Notes under the pieces: model-generated
The model's input: only the letters and a program-made list of their open reading frames with translations
Database searches by the model: none
Told to the model about the DNA's origin: nothing
Part shown: positions 32,006-48,124 of the stretch, one piece after another
How positions within the stretch are numbered: position 1 is the stretch's first letter
Layout of the letters: each line of letters begins with the position of its first letter
Assembly: GCA_027422505.1 (NCBI GenBank)
Contig: JAPQWV010000002.1
Span: 28,188,501 to 28,252,500 of the forward strand
Length of the DNA: 64,000 bases
Direction of reading: 5' to 3'
DNA from: Craterostigma plantagineum
Taxonomy: Eukaryota; Streptophyta; Magnoliopsida; Lamiales; Linderniaceae
Position numbers and translations under genes: made by a program

Positions 32006-33051
32006 CAATGAGTGAGTTGTCAGGAATAATAATAATAATAGTAATAAATAAAAATCTATTATATAATCACGCTTGTCCCATTCAAACTTTCTACAAGTGG
32101 CATAGGAGCCACGTTGAGGATATTTCAAATACGTATTGGTTTATTATGCGTTCATGCGTTGTCGATAATCAAACATAGATTTGTCGATTTTACGGCATCG
32201 TGCACAAATCAAATATTGTGAAGCGCGCAAAGGCTTGCTTGAGTACGTGGAGATAAGTCAAGTCATTATGGCGGACCAACAATCGGTAGGCGAAATAGAG
32301 TCGTACTTCAAAGGCAAGATTATGGGAAGTAGTTGGCGGGAAGAGCGGTCGCACAACCACGAGGAGCCGGAGCCTTACTAAACTGAAAAATTAATGCGAG
32401 AAAGGCCATGTACGCAACCAAGACGACTATCAGCAAAGAGTTCATGGAACATATATGAGATGAAAGCACTTCAAAAGAAGCTTAGGATACACTAGCTACA
32501 CTATTTTCGAAGAAGAATGAATTCAAGCTACAACTTCTCGAGAACGAGCTTCTGTCAATCAGACAAGATGTCGATACGCCGATATTTTAACAAGGTAGGA
32601 TCTCTTTTTCGGGAAAATTCTAAATTGGACCCGACTAGCGGGCTTCATACTTTTATTTATCTAGAAAACTGAACATGGCCCAATTAGGATAAATGCCGAC
32701 GATCATGCCTTGTAGATGGAACTGAATGCAGCCTATAAGATATGAAGGCCGGAAACATATATCACAAGTTTCAGTTCATTTCATATATATATATATACAT
32801 ATGTATGTATATATATTTGTAGTGTTTTGCAAGCCTTGCCTAGTTAATTAAACTAACGAGGCATATAAGAGTAAAACTTAGAGAAGCCAAACAGTCAAAG
32901 CAACGGCCATATGAACCAACCAACCTAGTTTAGTTGTGTTGCATTCCATTGCATTGAAACTTCCGACATTTACTACTTACCAACATAACAACAAACACTA
33001 CAGAAGGTTTTTAGTCAAACTCTTCAATTATGCAGACCAACTATTTTTAAT
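32006..33051. other. Intergenic with a degenerate frame
   Basis: A short frame at about 32268-32381 (MADQQSVGEIESYFKGK) and a nearby run reading NEFKLQLLENELLSIRQD in another frame could be remains of a coiled-coil protein such as a retroelement gag, but I cannot assign them. A TATATA/TATGTA tract lies near 32785-32815. BSK 3' untranslated region occupies the right end. Confidence 0.3.
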
Positions 33052-37266
<4,215 letters not shown>

Positions 37267-38240
37267 CTCTTAGATAGATAGCTAGCTGCCTTTTCACCAC
37301 CACATTCACACACACAGATATAGAGAGAGTAGGTGTGTTATCTGCTTTGTGCTTCTGAGAAGAAAAATGTCTCGATGGAGTTTAAAAGCTTTGATGGGCT
37401 TTGATGAAAAACGCTAAAGATTCTGATATTTATGAGGTCCGAACATGATTGAGGAGGAGAAGAGACTTTGGTGGGACTAGGATGAGATTTAATGTGTTGT
37501 AGTTGTACCGAGCACAGCGTAAGGCCAAGGGATATCACATGAGAGGTCAATTATTGGCACGTGAAGAGAGAGAGAGAGAGAAATTTACAGTTCGAATTTA
37601 TTATCACATTTTGCTTGGCGGACAGTGTGTGCTGCTTTTTTTATTTTCCTCTGCGATTTGTGCGTCTTTTTGTGTGCAAAAAGTGAGAAAGGACAATTTG
37701 GGAAAAGGGAACACAGAGTTTGGTTTTGCCTGTTGTATAATGGATATCTATTATCATCTCCGCACTTCGTAATATTTATTTAGCCATAATTGCATTGCAT
37801 GGGCACGCATCCATCAGGCACTCGTAAGCAATGCTTTGTCAATCGTAACCGATTCCATAAATATCTACGGAGTTTCGAAAAACACTGGCCGTGCTGGCCT
37901 TGAAGAAATTCTTTTTACCATGTAATAAGAACGAGATGATCCTCGTCGATGACTACATTATCTATAAGTTTAGTCCTTCGAATTTGTTACCTTGGTGTAA
38001 ATATGCTACGAGGTTTATCAACCTTTCAACAAAAGAATGATGAAACGGTACATCTGGAAGAAAAATGATAATGGACTGGGCACACTACCATCACTTGAGC
38101 AAGGTATGCTCATGAATACTTTGAAATACTTGAAGAAACAAAATTGCACATACTCGGTCGGGCCCATAGCTCATTTGAAGCCAAAGGCGGTCGTCTCGGG
38201 CCCAGCTTTGGAGGGGGTCCCAATATTGTTCATACCTATA
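37267..38240. other. BSK leader and promoter, then intergenic DNA
   Basis: Immediately 5' of the BSK ATG the plus strand carries CACACAC and GAGAGAG tracts (37307-37330 and 37567-37580) that probably lie in the leader or promoter. The frame at 37503-37772 has no recognisable product. Nothing else is seen up to the hAT element. Confidence 0.35.
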
Positions 38241-38248
38241 TATACGTG

Positions 38249-38927
38249 CAGAGGCGAATCCAGAAATTTTTAATCGGGGGGCCGTAATATAAATGTGAAT
38301 AAGGTTGGATGTTGGCCCCTGCATTGCAGTGCTACACAATTTTTACGTTTTTTTTGGGCTTGAGAACGTCACTTTTATGATCAACGTTATCTACTTTATA
38401 TAACGTTAATTAAAAATATAGACGAGGATATAACACAAATAATGTGTTGTGTGTAGGTAAACTTCAGTATTTATTTGATGTTTTGTTTTTTATACGGCAA
38501 ATAATTGTTTTAATTTTAATACGGCTCATCAAATAATAATTTTTTGGAGTCATGGCAGAATTAGAATTTTTGATTTGGAAGGTCGGACATTGATTATATT
38601 AAATAATAAGAGATATTCATTTCATCTTCTTAAAATTAGATTGTTTCAATAATATTGCAATTATGTTTGCAAAATTATAGTCTTTATATATAGAATTTAG
38701 AAAAAATTATCTGATTATTTTATTTTTATATAATCATATGGTTAAATAATTAGAAAAACAAAAGTGAAAAGAGTTAAACAAATAGATTTAACCAGTACAA
38801 ACGAAATCCAGCATATGAACTTTATATACACATAGTAAAACATATATACTACATATATAGTACTAAAGTTTCGAAAATTTCCGGGGGGCCATGCCCCCCC
38901 CCCCCCCCCCATGTAGATCCGCCACTG
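38249..38927. mobile_element. Non-autonomous hAT transposon (679 bp), same family as 1607-2648
   Basis: It starts CAGAGGCGAATCCA and ends TAGATCCGCCACTG, with an exact 8-bp duplication TATACGTG at 38241-38248 and 38928-38935. Its left end (TTTTTAATCGGGGGGCCGTA) matches the reverse complement of the right end of the element at 1607-2648, so the two are relatives in opposite orientation. A run of about 20 C lies near 38893-38910. No transposase. Confidence 0.9.
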
Positions 38928-39242
38928 TATACGTGTATAATATGCCAAAATCATTTTATTTTTGTACGGGATGAAAAATAGTGATTGACGCTGAGAAGAT
39001 AAAAAAAAAAGTAATGTGGTTGTATCTCATATATAACTTGAGACGAGAATGAGATGATCTTTTTATTTTATTTTGTTAATCAATTTTTAGTCAAACTTCA
39101 AAGAAATCCGTACCCTAACATATCAACAAAATTTTGACTATTATTCACTCTTTTCTGTTTTTAAAATATGTTTCTGCAAGTGACTGACTTGAATGGGGCT
39201 AGGAATGTTGTCGATTGAAAAAATAAAAGTTGACATGTTCAA

Positions 39243-39401
39243 TGTCAAACTCAACTTCCACATCGGATAAATCGAAGAAGTTTGTCACGCATATAAGCTT
39301 GTGAGTTAACTGCTAACTTCCTATATTGTCAGTTGGTTTTAGAACGAAAAACCAGCAGTTTACATGGGCTTGGCCTTGGGCTATAATTTAGCCCAACAAA
39401 A
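39243..39401 (+). repeat. TRIM-like solo LTR remnant
   Basis: TGTCAAACTCAACTTCCACA at the start and GCTATAATTTAGCCCAACA at the end. Inner motifs CCACATCGGATAAATCGAAG and CATATAAGCTTGTGAGTTAA resemble the LTR of short terminal-repeat elements such as the one at 58.2-58.6 kb. No target duplication was found, so this is tentative. Confidence 0.4.
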
Positions 39402-39689
39402 TCCCTACATGACAGACAACTGGATTATGGATATTTGTGTATAAGTTTTATAAATACATACTACCGATCATATTTCCAATAAAATTACTTAATAAGGTCC
39501 GAGGTCCGCATTTCGGCGTTCGCTTCAGATACCGAGTTCAAGCTACATACATATAATTGGTCGCTCGTAGTAGGAAACAATCCCACGGAAATCATAAAAT
39601 TTCTTTCATGTTAATACTAAAACTATGCTCTGATCCATATAATAGATATTATCGCCGTTAGGGACGGACCCATGATTTGGACAGGGGCT

Positions 39690-40112
39690 TGTTAGGATAT
39701 TTTGATCCCCGATATTTAATTTGCCCGAGAAATGACGATAAAAAATAAAAGAGACCAAAAATAAATTTGGACAGTGAACACGAGATTTATGTGGTTCGTT
39801 CAGAATTACATAGGTCCACGGGCCGGAGGGTAGAACTTCTTTATTATGTGGAGATATTACAGACACGTACACCGGACGCGGTACTCAAAAGATTTTATAC
39901 CGACTAGGATTGTGGTTTTCTACTGCTTCTTATTAAGCCTATATATAGGCAAACCTCGGCAGTGACTTTCCATGTGAAAAGAAGATGAAGTAAAGCAGCA
40001 CTACTTAGAATATTGCTTCGCTGCCAAACCTTCTTCTTCTTTTCTCATAAATGAACATGTGCTTTGACAATTTGTTGTAGGCGCCCGATATCAAGGTCAC
40101 ACTCAATCAACA
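39690..40112 (-). repeat. Copia 3' LTR (about 423 bp)
   Basis: On the minus strand it begins TGTTGATTGAGTGTGACC right after the polypurine tract and ends in CCTAACA. The plus-strand limits are TGTTAGGATATT at 39690 and CAATCAACA at 40112. A TATATATAGG segment near 39941 may be its promoter or polyadenylation region. Confidence 0.7.
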
Positions 40113-41548
40113 ATCTCCACCTTGACCTTGATCCGCAAATCACTCTACCTTAACTAGTAATACCTCTATCTTCCTCTGACCTTAGCCCCGACGGGCTAGT
40201 TCACCAACTTTAAAACACCAACCAAGTCCAAGCAATGCTTGAACTTGGAAACTGGATACCTTTCGTAAACATATCCGCAGGATTATCCTTCGTGTTGATC
40301 TTCTTGATATATACCTTCTTATCTGCAATGATATAACGAATAAAATGATATTTGACATCAACATGCTTAGTACTTTCGCGATACATCTGATCCTTAGTCA
40401 AATGAATCGCACTTTGACTATCACAGACAATCGTAATAAGTATTCTGAGTTAATTTGCTGAATAATCCCGCCAACCATAATGCTTCCTTGATCGCATCAG
40501 TAATTGCCATGTATTCTGCTTCAGTAGTAGATAACGCCACTACGTGTTGTCCCCCAACTAATTGCACAACCTCCAATAGAGAATACATAACCAGTTAGAG
40601 ATCGTAGTTTATCGAGATCACCTGCATAGTTTGAATCCACGAAGCCAACGAGAGTTTCATTGTTTCTGCCAAACTCCAAACAAAAAGCTTAGAGTACCCT
40701 TCAAGTATATCTAAGAATCCGCTTCACTGCTTGCTAGTGTTCTTTCTCTAGGGTAGTCATATACCTGCTAACAACACTAACAGCCTGTGAAATTCAGGAC
40801 GTGTACATACCATTGCATACATAATATTGTCGACTGCACTTGAGTAAGGAACTCGTTCCATATACGCTTCTTCTTCCTCTGACGATGGTGACTGAGCAGC
40901 GCATAGCCTAAAATGGCTAGCAAGAGCAGTGATGATTGCTTTGGCTCATTTATACCAAATCTCTCCAAAACCTTTCTGGGGTAACTTTCCTGGATCAGAT
41001 GTAACTTACCAGCTCCTCCATCACGTCTAATCTCCGTACCAAGAATCTTCTTAGCTGCTTCCAAATCTTTCATTTCAAATCACCGTTCAATAAGGCATTC
41101 AATTGGTGAACTTCTGCAAGATTCTTAACCGCAATGAGCATGTCATCAACATATAATAACAGATAAATGAACGAACTGTCATTTAACTTTCGAAAGTAAA
41201 CACAACTGTCATACTTGCTCCTGGAGAGACCATGACACAACATGAAAGAATCAAACCGTTATACCACTGCCTTAGAGACTGCTTTAATCCGTATAAGGAT
41301 TTCTTAAACAAACAAACTTGATCTTCTTTTCCTTCAACTATGAGGCCTTCAGGTTACTTCATATAAATCTGCTCATCTAAATCTCCATGTAAGAACGCCG
41401 TCTTGACGCCAGGCTGTTCTAACTCCAAATCATACATGGCAACAAATGCAAGTAATACACTAATAGAGTTATGTCTAACGACATGTGAGAATATGTCATT
41501 AAAATCAACACCCTGTACCTGACTATAGCCTTTCACGACCATACCTTG
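39690..41548 (-). mobile_element. Copia retrotransposon 3' half: reverse transcriptase, RNase H and 3' LTR
   Basis: On the minus strand, from 41542 down: an RVT_2 piece with MVVKGYSQVQGVDFNDIFS and AFLHGDLDEQIYMK, a downstream RT piece at 41073-40777 (KDLEAAKKILGTEI, RKVLERFGI), an RNase H piece at about 40500-40210 (KYHFIRYIIADKKV, NPADMFTKGI), then the polypurine tract GTCAAGGTGGAGAT (plus 40113-40126) and a 3' LTR at 40112-39690. Stops and frame changes separate the pieces, so it is inactive. The 5' half is absent; at about 41548 it is cut by an LTR-like repeat. Confidence 0.85.
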
Positions 41549-42705
41549 TACAAATAGATCCCGTGTCGAGTACGATTTTCGTATTTTACGAACCGACGAT
41601 AGATCGTCGTACTACGTATAGACCCTTCATTTATGTCCCGGCCGAGTGAGAGCCATGGTAATGTCAAACTCACTAAACCCGAAATTAATAAACTACACTA
41701 CACGTCCCACATGAGTTAGTTTTTATACTTTGTCCAAAGATTTCGTATTTTCTCGTCCCCGAATATACATAGGACATATACCTCGATTACTTGTGAGGTT
41801 GTGAATCCCTCGCGATCCCAGCAGTTGCATTTCGTTGTCAAGACCGCATGCCGCCGCTGATCCATGTTCATCATCGAACAAGGGCCTAGAAAACTAGTGA
41901 CAAGTCAGGACCCCAAAGCCAAATCTGTCAATGACCCTTCGGTCTAAGGTCCATGTATACTACTATAGTCAATCGATCGATCATTGATGCTCAGCGAGTA
42001 ATTAGCCATGTGATCGTCGATTACGAGTCATGTCCAAATACAAGTTAATCCCGATTCAACTTATATCAATGTTACGACCTCCCACTTTCCAAGTGAATGG
42101 TTGGCACAACCATTTAGGAGTCGTCAATAAATAAGTCATGATCAACATTCCGTCACCCTACTGAAGTATGTGACTTATGGGCAAATTTAATATCCGAGAA
42201 TAATAGCTCACCGGTTCCCCCTATCTCATCCCATGAGAATCGATGACTAAAGTCGCTATATTTGGGTTTTATTTATTTATCGTCTTACCGGATGCCAAGC
42301 AACTGATAAATAAATAATACGCCTATAAAGGAATATATTTGTAAAATCAAATAAAATATTTATTCAAATATTCGAATACAAATATTATAAACTAAATAAC
42401 ACGTTACGTCTATACCCTGTTCGTTACATCTTCGAATGGCATTCCGATGGTATATCCCCAATAGGATGAACGGGAGACACAGAAGATATAGCTACGAACT
42501 TTCAGAAACAAACGTTCATCACACACACACACACCATGTTCACATCCGGTCTTGGTTCGAAACTGATCGGTTTCTTCCGCACCAATCAAAACACATAAAT
42601 GTCAAGCACCGGTATTGATCTTTAACGAGACCGCAATGGAAAATCTAACATAAGATAATCGAGTGTTTATTTACGCCCCTCTAAACACATGAAACGATCC
42701 TAACA
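41549..42705 (-). repeat. LTR-like dispersed repeat interrupting the Copia element
   Basis: On the minus strand it starts TGTTAGGATCG at 42705. Its first ~240 bases match 5175-5420, and its middle (42262-41810) matches the repeat at 1565-3080, where it preserves the empty site of the hAT element. No reading frame. The left end, where Copia RT similarity resumes at about 41542, is placed at a TG. It may be a solo LTR of about 1.16 kb, but no duplication was confirmed. Confidence 0.55.
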
Positions 42706-43679
42706 CAATTAACGACAAAAGTTGATTTAGGTGCTCCATGGCCATGAGTTTTGGGCACTTGGGCGGTTTCACATTTTCGTGTCCGGAACTTGTCTTTTCC
42801 GGTTCTTTTACCTTGTACCTACAAGCATGATAAATAGCATAAAGTATAGGAATTCAAGGGTATTTATATGTCTAACATATACGTAAAATCCTAACTCATG
42901 GGAACATAGGTGGTATATGACAAGAAGCGTGGAGGATCCGTACACGATGAGATGAGAGACATTCAAGAAATGTTTGGGTATATTACTTTGCCGTCACTGT
43001 TTGTGTGCAAAAAGATGAATGAATTTATACAACTGAGGCAAGAATTGGTGCATGTCGAGTCAAACTAATTTCGAGGTTTGTTGAAGATATGGTCTGCAGA
43101 TATGCCTTTTTCCTTGAAGGGCTAAGCTAGAATTATACAAGGATGTGAGCATAGCGACGAAACAAGTTACCAAATCGCCAAGAACATTTTTTAAGTGCCG
43201 AACAATGTTTCCAAAGGAGTGGCGATTTGACAAAAATAATGTCATAGACGGAAAAAGACCCCGTCGGGAAACCGAAGAGAGCTCCACCAGTAATAGTTTC
43301 GACCTAATTTTTGTCGGAAATTTATTGCATAGATATTTTAGACCGAAATACCGTGAAATATATCGTCGACATAGCTTGCAAGGGGTTTATGTATTGTCTT
43401 TCCCTTATTTTTGTATCAGGCATTCACTGATAGATATATAATAATATAGAACCCAAATTCAGATGGTTAAGAAGACGATACTGCATACACAACATATGAC
43501 TCTCAAGGCTCTACAGCACAATACACAGCGATATTAATAAGATAGCAATAAGCAAAGCATCTTTTCTCCAGACAAAAGGAGAAAAATACAGTTTTTATTC
43601 CACTCAGAAACAGTACCACAGCAGAAGCCGAAGATAACATACGACCATTATATTTAAGAGAACATTAAATCATCCAAAC
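42706..43679. other. Intergenic and LTP 3' flank
   Basis: No gene recognised. The frame at 43145-43441 and its antisense partner show no domain. The last few hundred bases are likely the 3' untranslated region of the lipid transfer protein gene. Confidence 0.35.
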
Positions 43680-44150
43680 TTAGCTAATCCTGCAAAGAAA
43701 ACAAAACCATTAATTAGATTTGATACATAATCAATGCCCAAGAAATTCAAAAGGAGAAAAATAAATGTCAATCGACGAAAAAAAAAATAGCACAAACGAA
43801 TCTTACTTGGAGCAATCCGTAGTAGGAGAGACATCGAAAGGCAAAGAGATCCCACAGTTAGAAGGAAGTGCCTTGGCGAGCGCAGCGTTCACATTCGCAC
43901 TACTCGCCGTACTCTTAATGCACTGACAAGCAGTTTTCTTATCAGCTGTGGTTTGGGCGCTCGAAGCCAAAGTCGACGCGCCAGCACAGCAAGGCGCCGG
44001 CGGCTTTCCATTCCCACTTCTTAGATAGCTAATGCATGGCCGCAAATCTCTGATGACGTCACTGCATGTTATTGCATGGGCGGTTTTGAGCAAGAAAAGG
44101 GTTGCAACAACTAAGGCTGTTAAGCGAATTACTGGGCTCGAAAACGCCAT
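43680..44150 (-). CDS. Non-specific lipid-transfer protein, type 1
   Basis: Small secreted protein that binds fatty acids and phospholipids in a hydrophobic tunnel, linked to cuticle deposition and defence. Exon 1 is 44150-43807 and a tiny coding exon 2 is 43689-43680, joined through GTAAGA...GCAG, giving ...TDCSKIS (117 aa). Reading through the donor would also end at CSK, but an intron just before the stop is typical of type-1 LTP genes. The signal peptide ends about residue 26 (FLLKTAHA). The mature part has the eight-Cys pattern: C(SDV), C(ISY), CC, CQC, NC, DC, with PLTP-like PCISYLRSGNGKP. A TATA box sits ~75 bases upstream. Intact. Confidence 0.94.
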
Positions 44151-44222
44151 TACTATATAGAGGGGTATGGAGAAGATTACTAGATTGATGAGATGTGGTG
44201 ATCTTAACTTTGATTGTAGGAT

Positions 44223-44230
44223 TATTTATA
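44223..44230 (-). promoter_or_regulatory. TATA box of the LTP gene
   Basis: TATAAATA on the minus strand, about 75 bases upstream of the LTP ATG at 44150. Spacing is right for a plant core promoter. Confidence 0.55.
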
Positions 44231-45510
44231 GGCATTTTTTATTTAGGGTTTTCTTTTGGAGTGAAAGTGATGTGCTATGAGTTGTTTGAAGAAAATTGTT
44301 AAAGGATTCGTTGAGTGTAAGAGGGGAGATGAGTGGAAAACGTCTCAAGGTCGATGATTTATTGTTTGAAGCTATTGAAGGTGTGATGGTTAGCTTGTAG
44401 CTTTTAGCGTGGATGATTAAGTACCTAATGCTGTTTCTTTGTAATATATATTTGAACAGCTTGCCTATTCATTCGGTGGCCGATTCACTCCATCTTTACT
44501 GCAAAATGCAAGACAAAATTGATGATTTTCTTATACAAGTACTTTCAAGTAAATTTAACGAGTACACACACATATATACAATTGTTTGTAACATGTGCAA
44601 TGCACAATATTAACTATATGTAATTATTATATGTTAATAAAGTTATTAAATTTATGTTTATAGTTTGAAGTTATTGTGGAATTATGTAGTAGTGTGATTT
44701 TTTCGGGTTTTTTATTATTTAATTTATGTTTAAGTTAAGGGAGACGTGACATCATAGAATACATCTACATTTCTATAATTATATATAAAATATATTTGAA
44801 GTTGATTGGGATAAGTAAATAAAGTTCTGTCTCAGATTTGCAACTGTTTCCTGATCATGTATTAGCTATGACTCTCCAACTTTGACTTAGGCCAGTTTCG
44901 TGCCGCTTTAATCGAAAGTAGTTTAATGCCAATATAATGACTTATCGCTGTCATTACATAAACCAAGTTATTTTGGTGTCTCTTATCTTTGACGATATCA
45001 GGATTTGAGTGTAGAAACATTAAAATGAATTGCACCCACAAGAAAACATAGTTTCTTGTTATAGATATTTTTTCGAGGTCCCATGTAATGTGGGTTTAAT
45101 TCATTATTGCAACAAATGTATCAACAATCGACGGCCGAATGGTTGATTTGCGACGGAATGTGTCGTCGCCATTGAAGACTCGCATGTGCGATTATTTTTT
45201 GCGCCGGAAATACCTTGACAAAAATCCTTAACGTTGAGAAAGTTAATTGTTGAAATTTATCACATATGAAGATAAGCATAGTTGCATTTCCGATGGATAG
45301 AAGAATGAAGAGTGACAAGTTTAGAATTTTACATAGTGGTTGTATCCGTTAACTTGCAATTTTCGATGTTTACCTATCCTAAACCTTCAAAAAGAAGGGA
45401 GAGATGCCTTCAAACTCCTCTTTCAGTAAGAACCGTAAAAGAGCAAACTCAGCAGCAGTTAGCTGTTCATATGTTTTCAGATAACAGATGTTCCACAAAA
45501 TGACTAATGT
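44231..45510. other. Intergenic, no gene seen
   Basis: LTP promoter on the left, then AT-rich DNA, then the 3' end of the PP2A locus. The short open frames here look like chance. No repeat was recognised. Confidence 0.35.
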
Positions 45511-46031
45511 CTAGAGAAAATAGTTGGGTGTTCTCCGCGTCACGTCGGGCTCTCCTCTCCTTGGCGATGGGTCAAACTATAATTTGTTCTTCAAAAATTA
45601 ATAATAAACAAAGAAAAAACATTCTCCCCCCGTGAAATTTCGAGATGGAAGCAAAAGGAACATATAAGAAAGAACCTGTATAAAGGTATGCTCTCTTCGT
45701 CAACTTCTAAGATCGAAGCCATGTTACCGCATCGATAGCAGTAATTCGGGGCACTGAAGATAGTGACAACCTTCTGCTCCTGTCATAAAAGACGACGAGA
45801 AAAGAACCTTCAATTTTCTTCCTACAAAACAGTTCATCTGAGATGTGTGGTGCAAAGAAAAGAAAGAAAGACATACGTGGGCCCAGTTGTATCCCTCCGT
45901 GACCAGCTGATGAGCTCTTGCAATAAGCTTCAAGCCATTGGTATGGTTGAACTGCTCTGATATGTCCTGCGATTTTGAAAAGGATAATATTTTGATCACA
46001 TACAATCAATAGATTTGAGATGAAAATATAA

Positions 46032-46053
46032 TATGTATATATATATATATATA
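46032..46053. repeat. (TA)n tract in a PP2A intron
   Basis: About 11 TA units between the exons at 45966 and 46061. Confidence 0.8.
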
Positions 46054-47402
46054 AGTATACCTGTCCAAAGGTGAAACCAGCACCTCGGGGAGATACACCC
46101 CAACCACAACGATCGTCGGGATCTGACCACAAGAGATCGCACATCGGACCATCGTGAGGAACTTCTTGGACACGGTTAATGCTTCTTACGCTGTCGAGCG
46201 TTTCTATCGATGGAGATAATCCTCCGTGGAGACAGAAGATCTCTGACTCAACCTGCAATAAATACGCATATGCATATCATCGTCTGAATCTGACACTTAA
46301 TGTAGCTCAACCTAATCAAATTGTTAGTGTATTAAGACATAAGTGGAAAGAGGAGAAATAATCTGAATATTCTTTTCTAGTAAAGGAAAAAAGCGACAAG
46401 TAAAGAAAATAAGTGAATTAAACAAGTCCGGTCGAGTTAGCTGCAAAAATGAAATAAGAAAAAAAAAAGAAAGAGGATGATGACTAACAAGTGCAGTGAG
46501 AGGGAGAAAGTCGAAGAGATCGGTGAACATCTTCCAAACACTGGCGCTTCCATACCTGCGATCAGATTTGTCATTTCCAAGGTATTAGCTCTAATAAACA
46601 AAAATCCTAAACGAATGGGAGCAATCACAATAATAGACCACAAAGGTTACTACAAAGATCTTTACACGTCAATAAGATACATATTTAACATATGGTTTCG
46701 AAATCTTCACCATTCAGACATTATACTACAGTTAAATCGACGATGTTATAATGCCGCATTTAGTCAGCCTTATTCTAGATTGCAGGGAACTAATGAAAAC
46801 TTACTTTCGCAGACATTCATCATAAAACCCATACACTTGAGTGATCTGCAAGCGAAAGAGAACTATGTTTTAGTATAAGAATCAAACGTGGCGATCTGCA
46901 AGCAAAAGAGTAAATGAATCTATTTTGCGACTTTCCATAACTCAGTATGCTGTGCTTTACAGTTAAAGAGGTGCCAAGTTGAAATGAAATTACTTCAGTT
47001 AACAAAACACGACGATGAAAGTCACTTTGCCCTAAGGTTTATATCCAAGAAACTTAAAAGGCGTATAGCTTACAGGTGGATATACAACCAAGAGAGTACA
47101 ATGTTTACACTTGAATGACAATGTCAAAAGTTGGTTACAAACCTGTCTGCTTTCATGATTTCCCCTAAGAATAGTGAATCTCTGAGGATATCGCACTTTA
47201 AGGAGCCACTAGTAGCTGCAAACAAGTTAGCATAGATGCAAGCTTCAGCGAAATAGAGAACTGAGAATATATAGGCAGGCAAAACATACATGAATTTGTG
47301 AAAATAATCCTCCTCTGTTTACACAAAATAAGGGAAATGAAGAGCACAAACTTGCAACAAGACAAAATGGGCTATGTATAGTACCAAACAGAGTGGAATT
47401 TA

Positions 47403-47519
<117 letters not shown>

Positions 47520-48124
47520 TTATCATAAAGTTAACAACAGATCCGATCCACAACCATCACATATTTCAAGGTGAACAATATATGTTTGAATGGAAAGAAG
47601 TTGGGAAGAAAATATGAATAGCCTATATAACGATGCAGATAAAAAGATTGGACTTCACACAGTATGTCCCGTCCATCATGATACCAATGAAGGGAAAACC
47701 AAAATGTAAACAAGAAAAGTACATTTCCTCCGATGCGGAAAAGTTCTGCAAGATCATGAAACTGGCCATGGATATCCCCACAAATTGTCACGGGACTTTT
47801 CACTGGCTGCATTAAATAGAAAGTAATCATAAAGTCTCAATGAAACAGACATAATAAGAAATAATTTAAAACTCACAGGTAGGCTAAATCAAATATTGGT
47901 ATGAGCATGTCAATGGGAAATCAGGGATACTTTGAATTTGCATAGTGAAATCAAGCGAATATTTCTGCATACAGGAGCAAGCACAAAGTTATGAGGACAT
48001 CTATGAGACAATATAAATAAACCGTGAATCAATAAGTAGTTCAATATTAATGACATCGAAAATCCAATTTTTGTAGTTGAAAATCTGGAACATGCTTTAA
48101 GAGAAAAGTTGACAGTGAAAAACT

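Noticed and set aside
32181..32381. Frame of 66 codons with an acidic end
   Set aside because: No recognisable motif; the sequence around it shows broken coiled-coil-like fragments more like retroelement debris than a gene.
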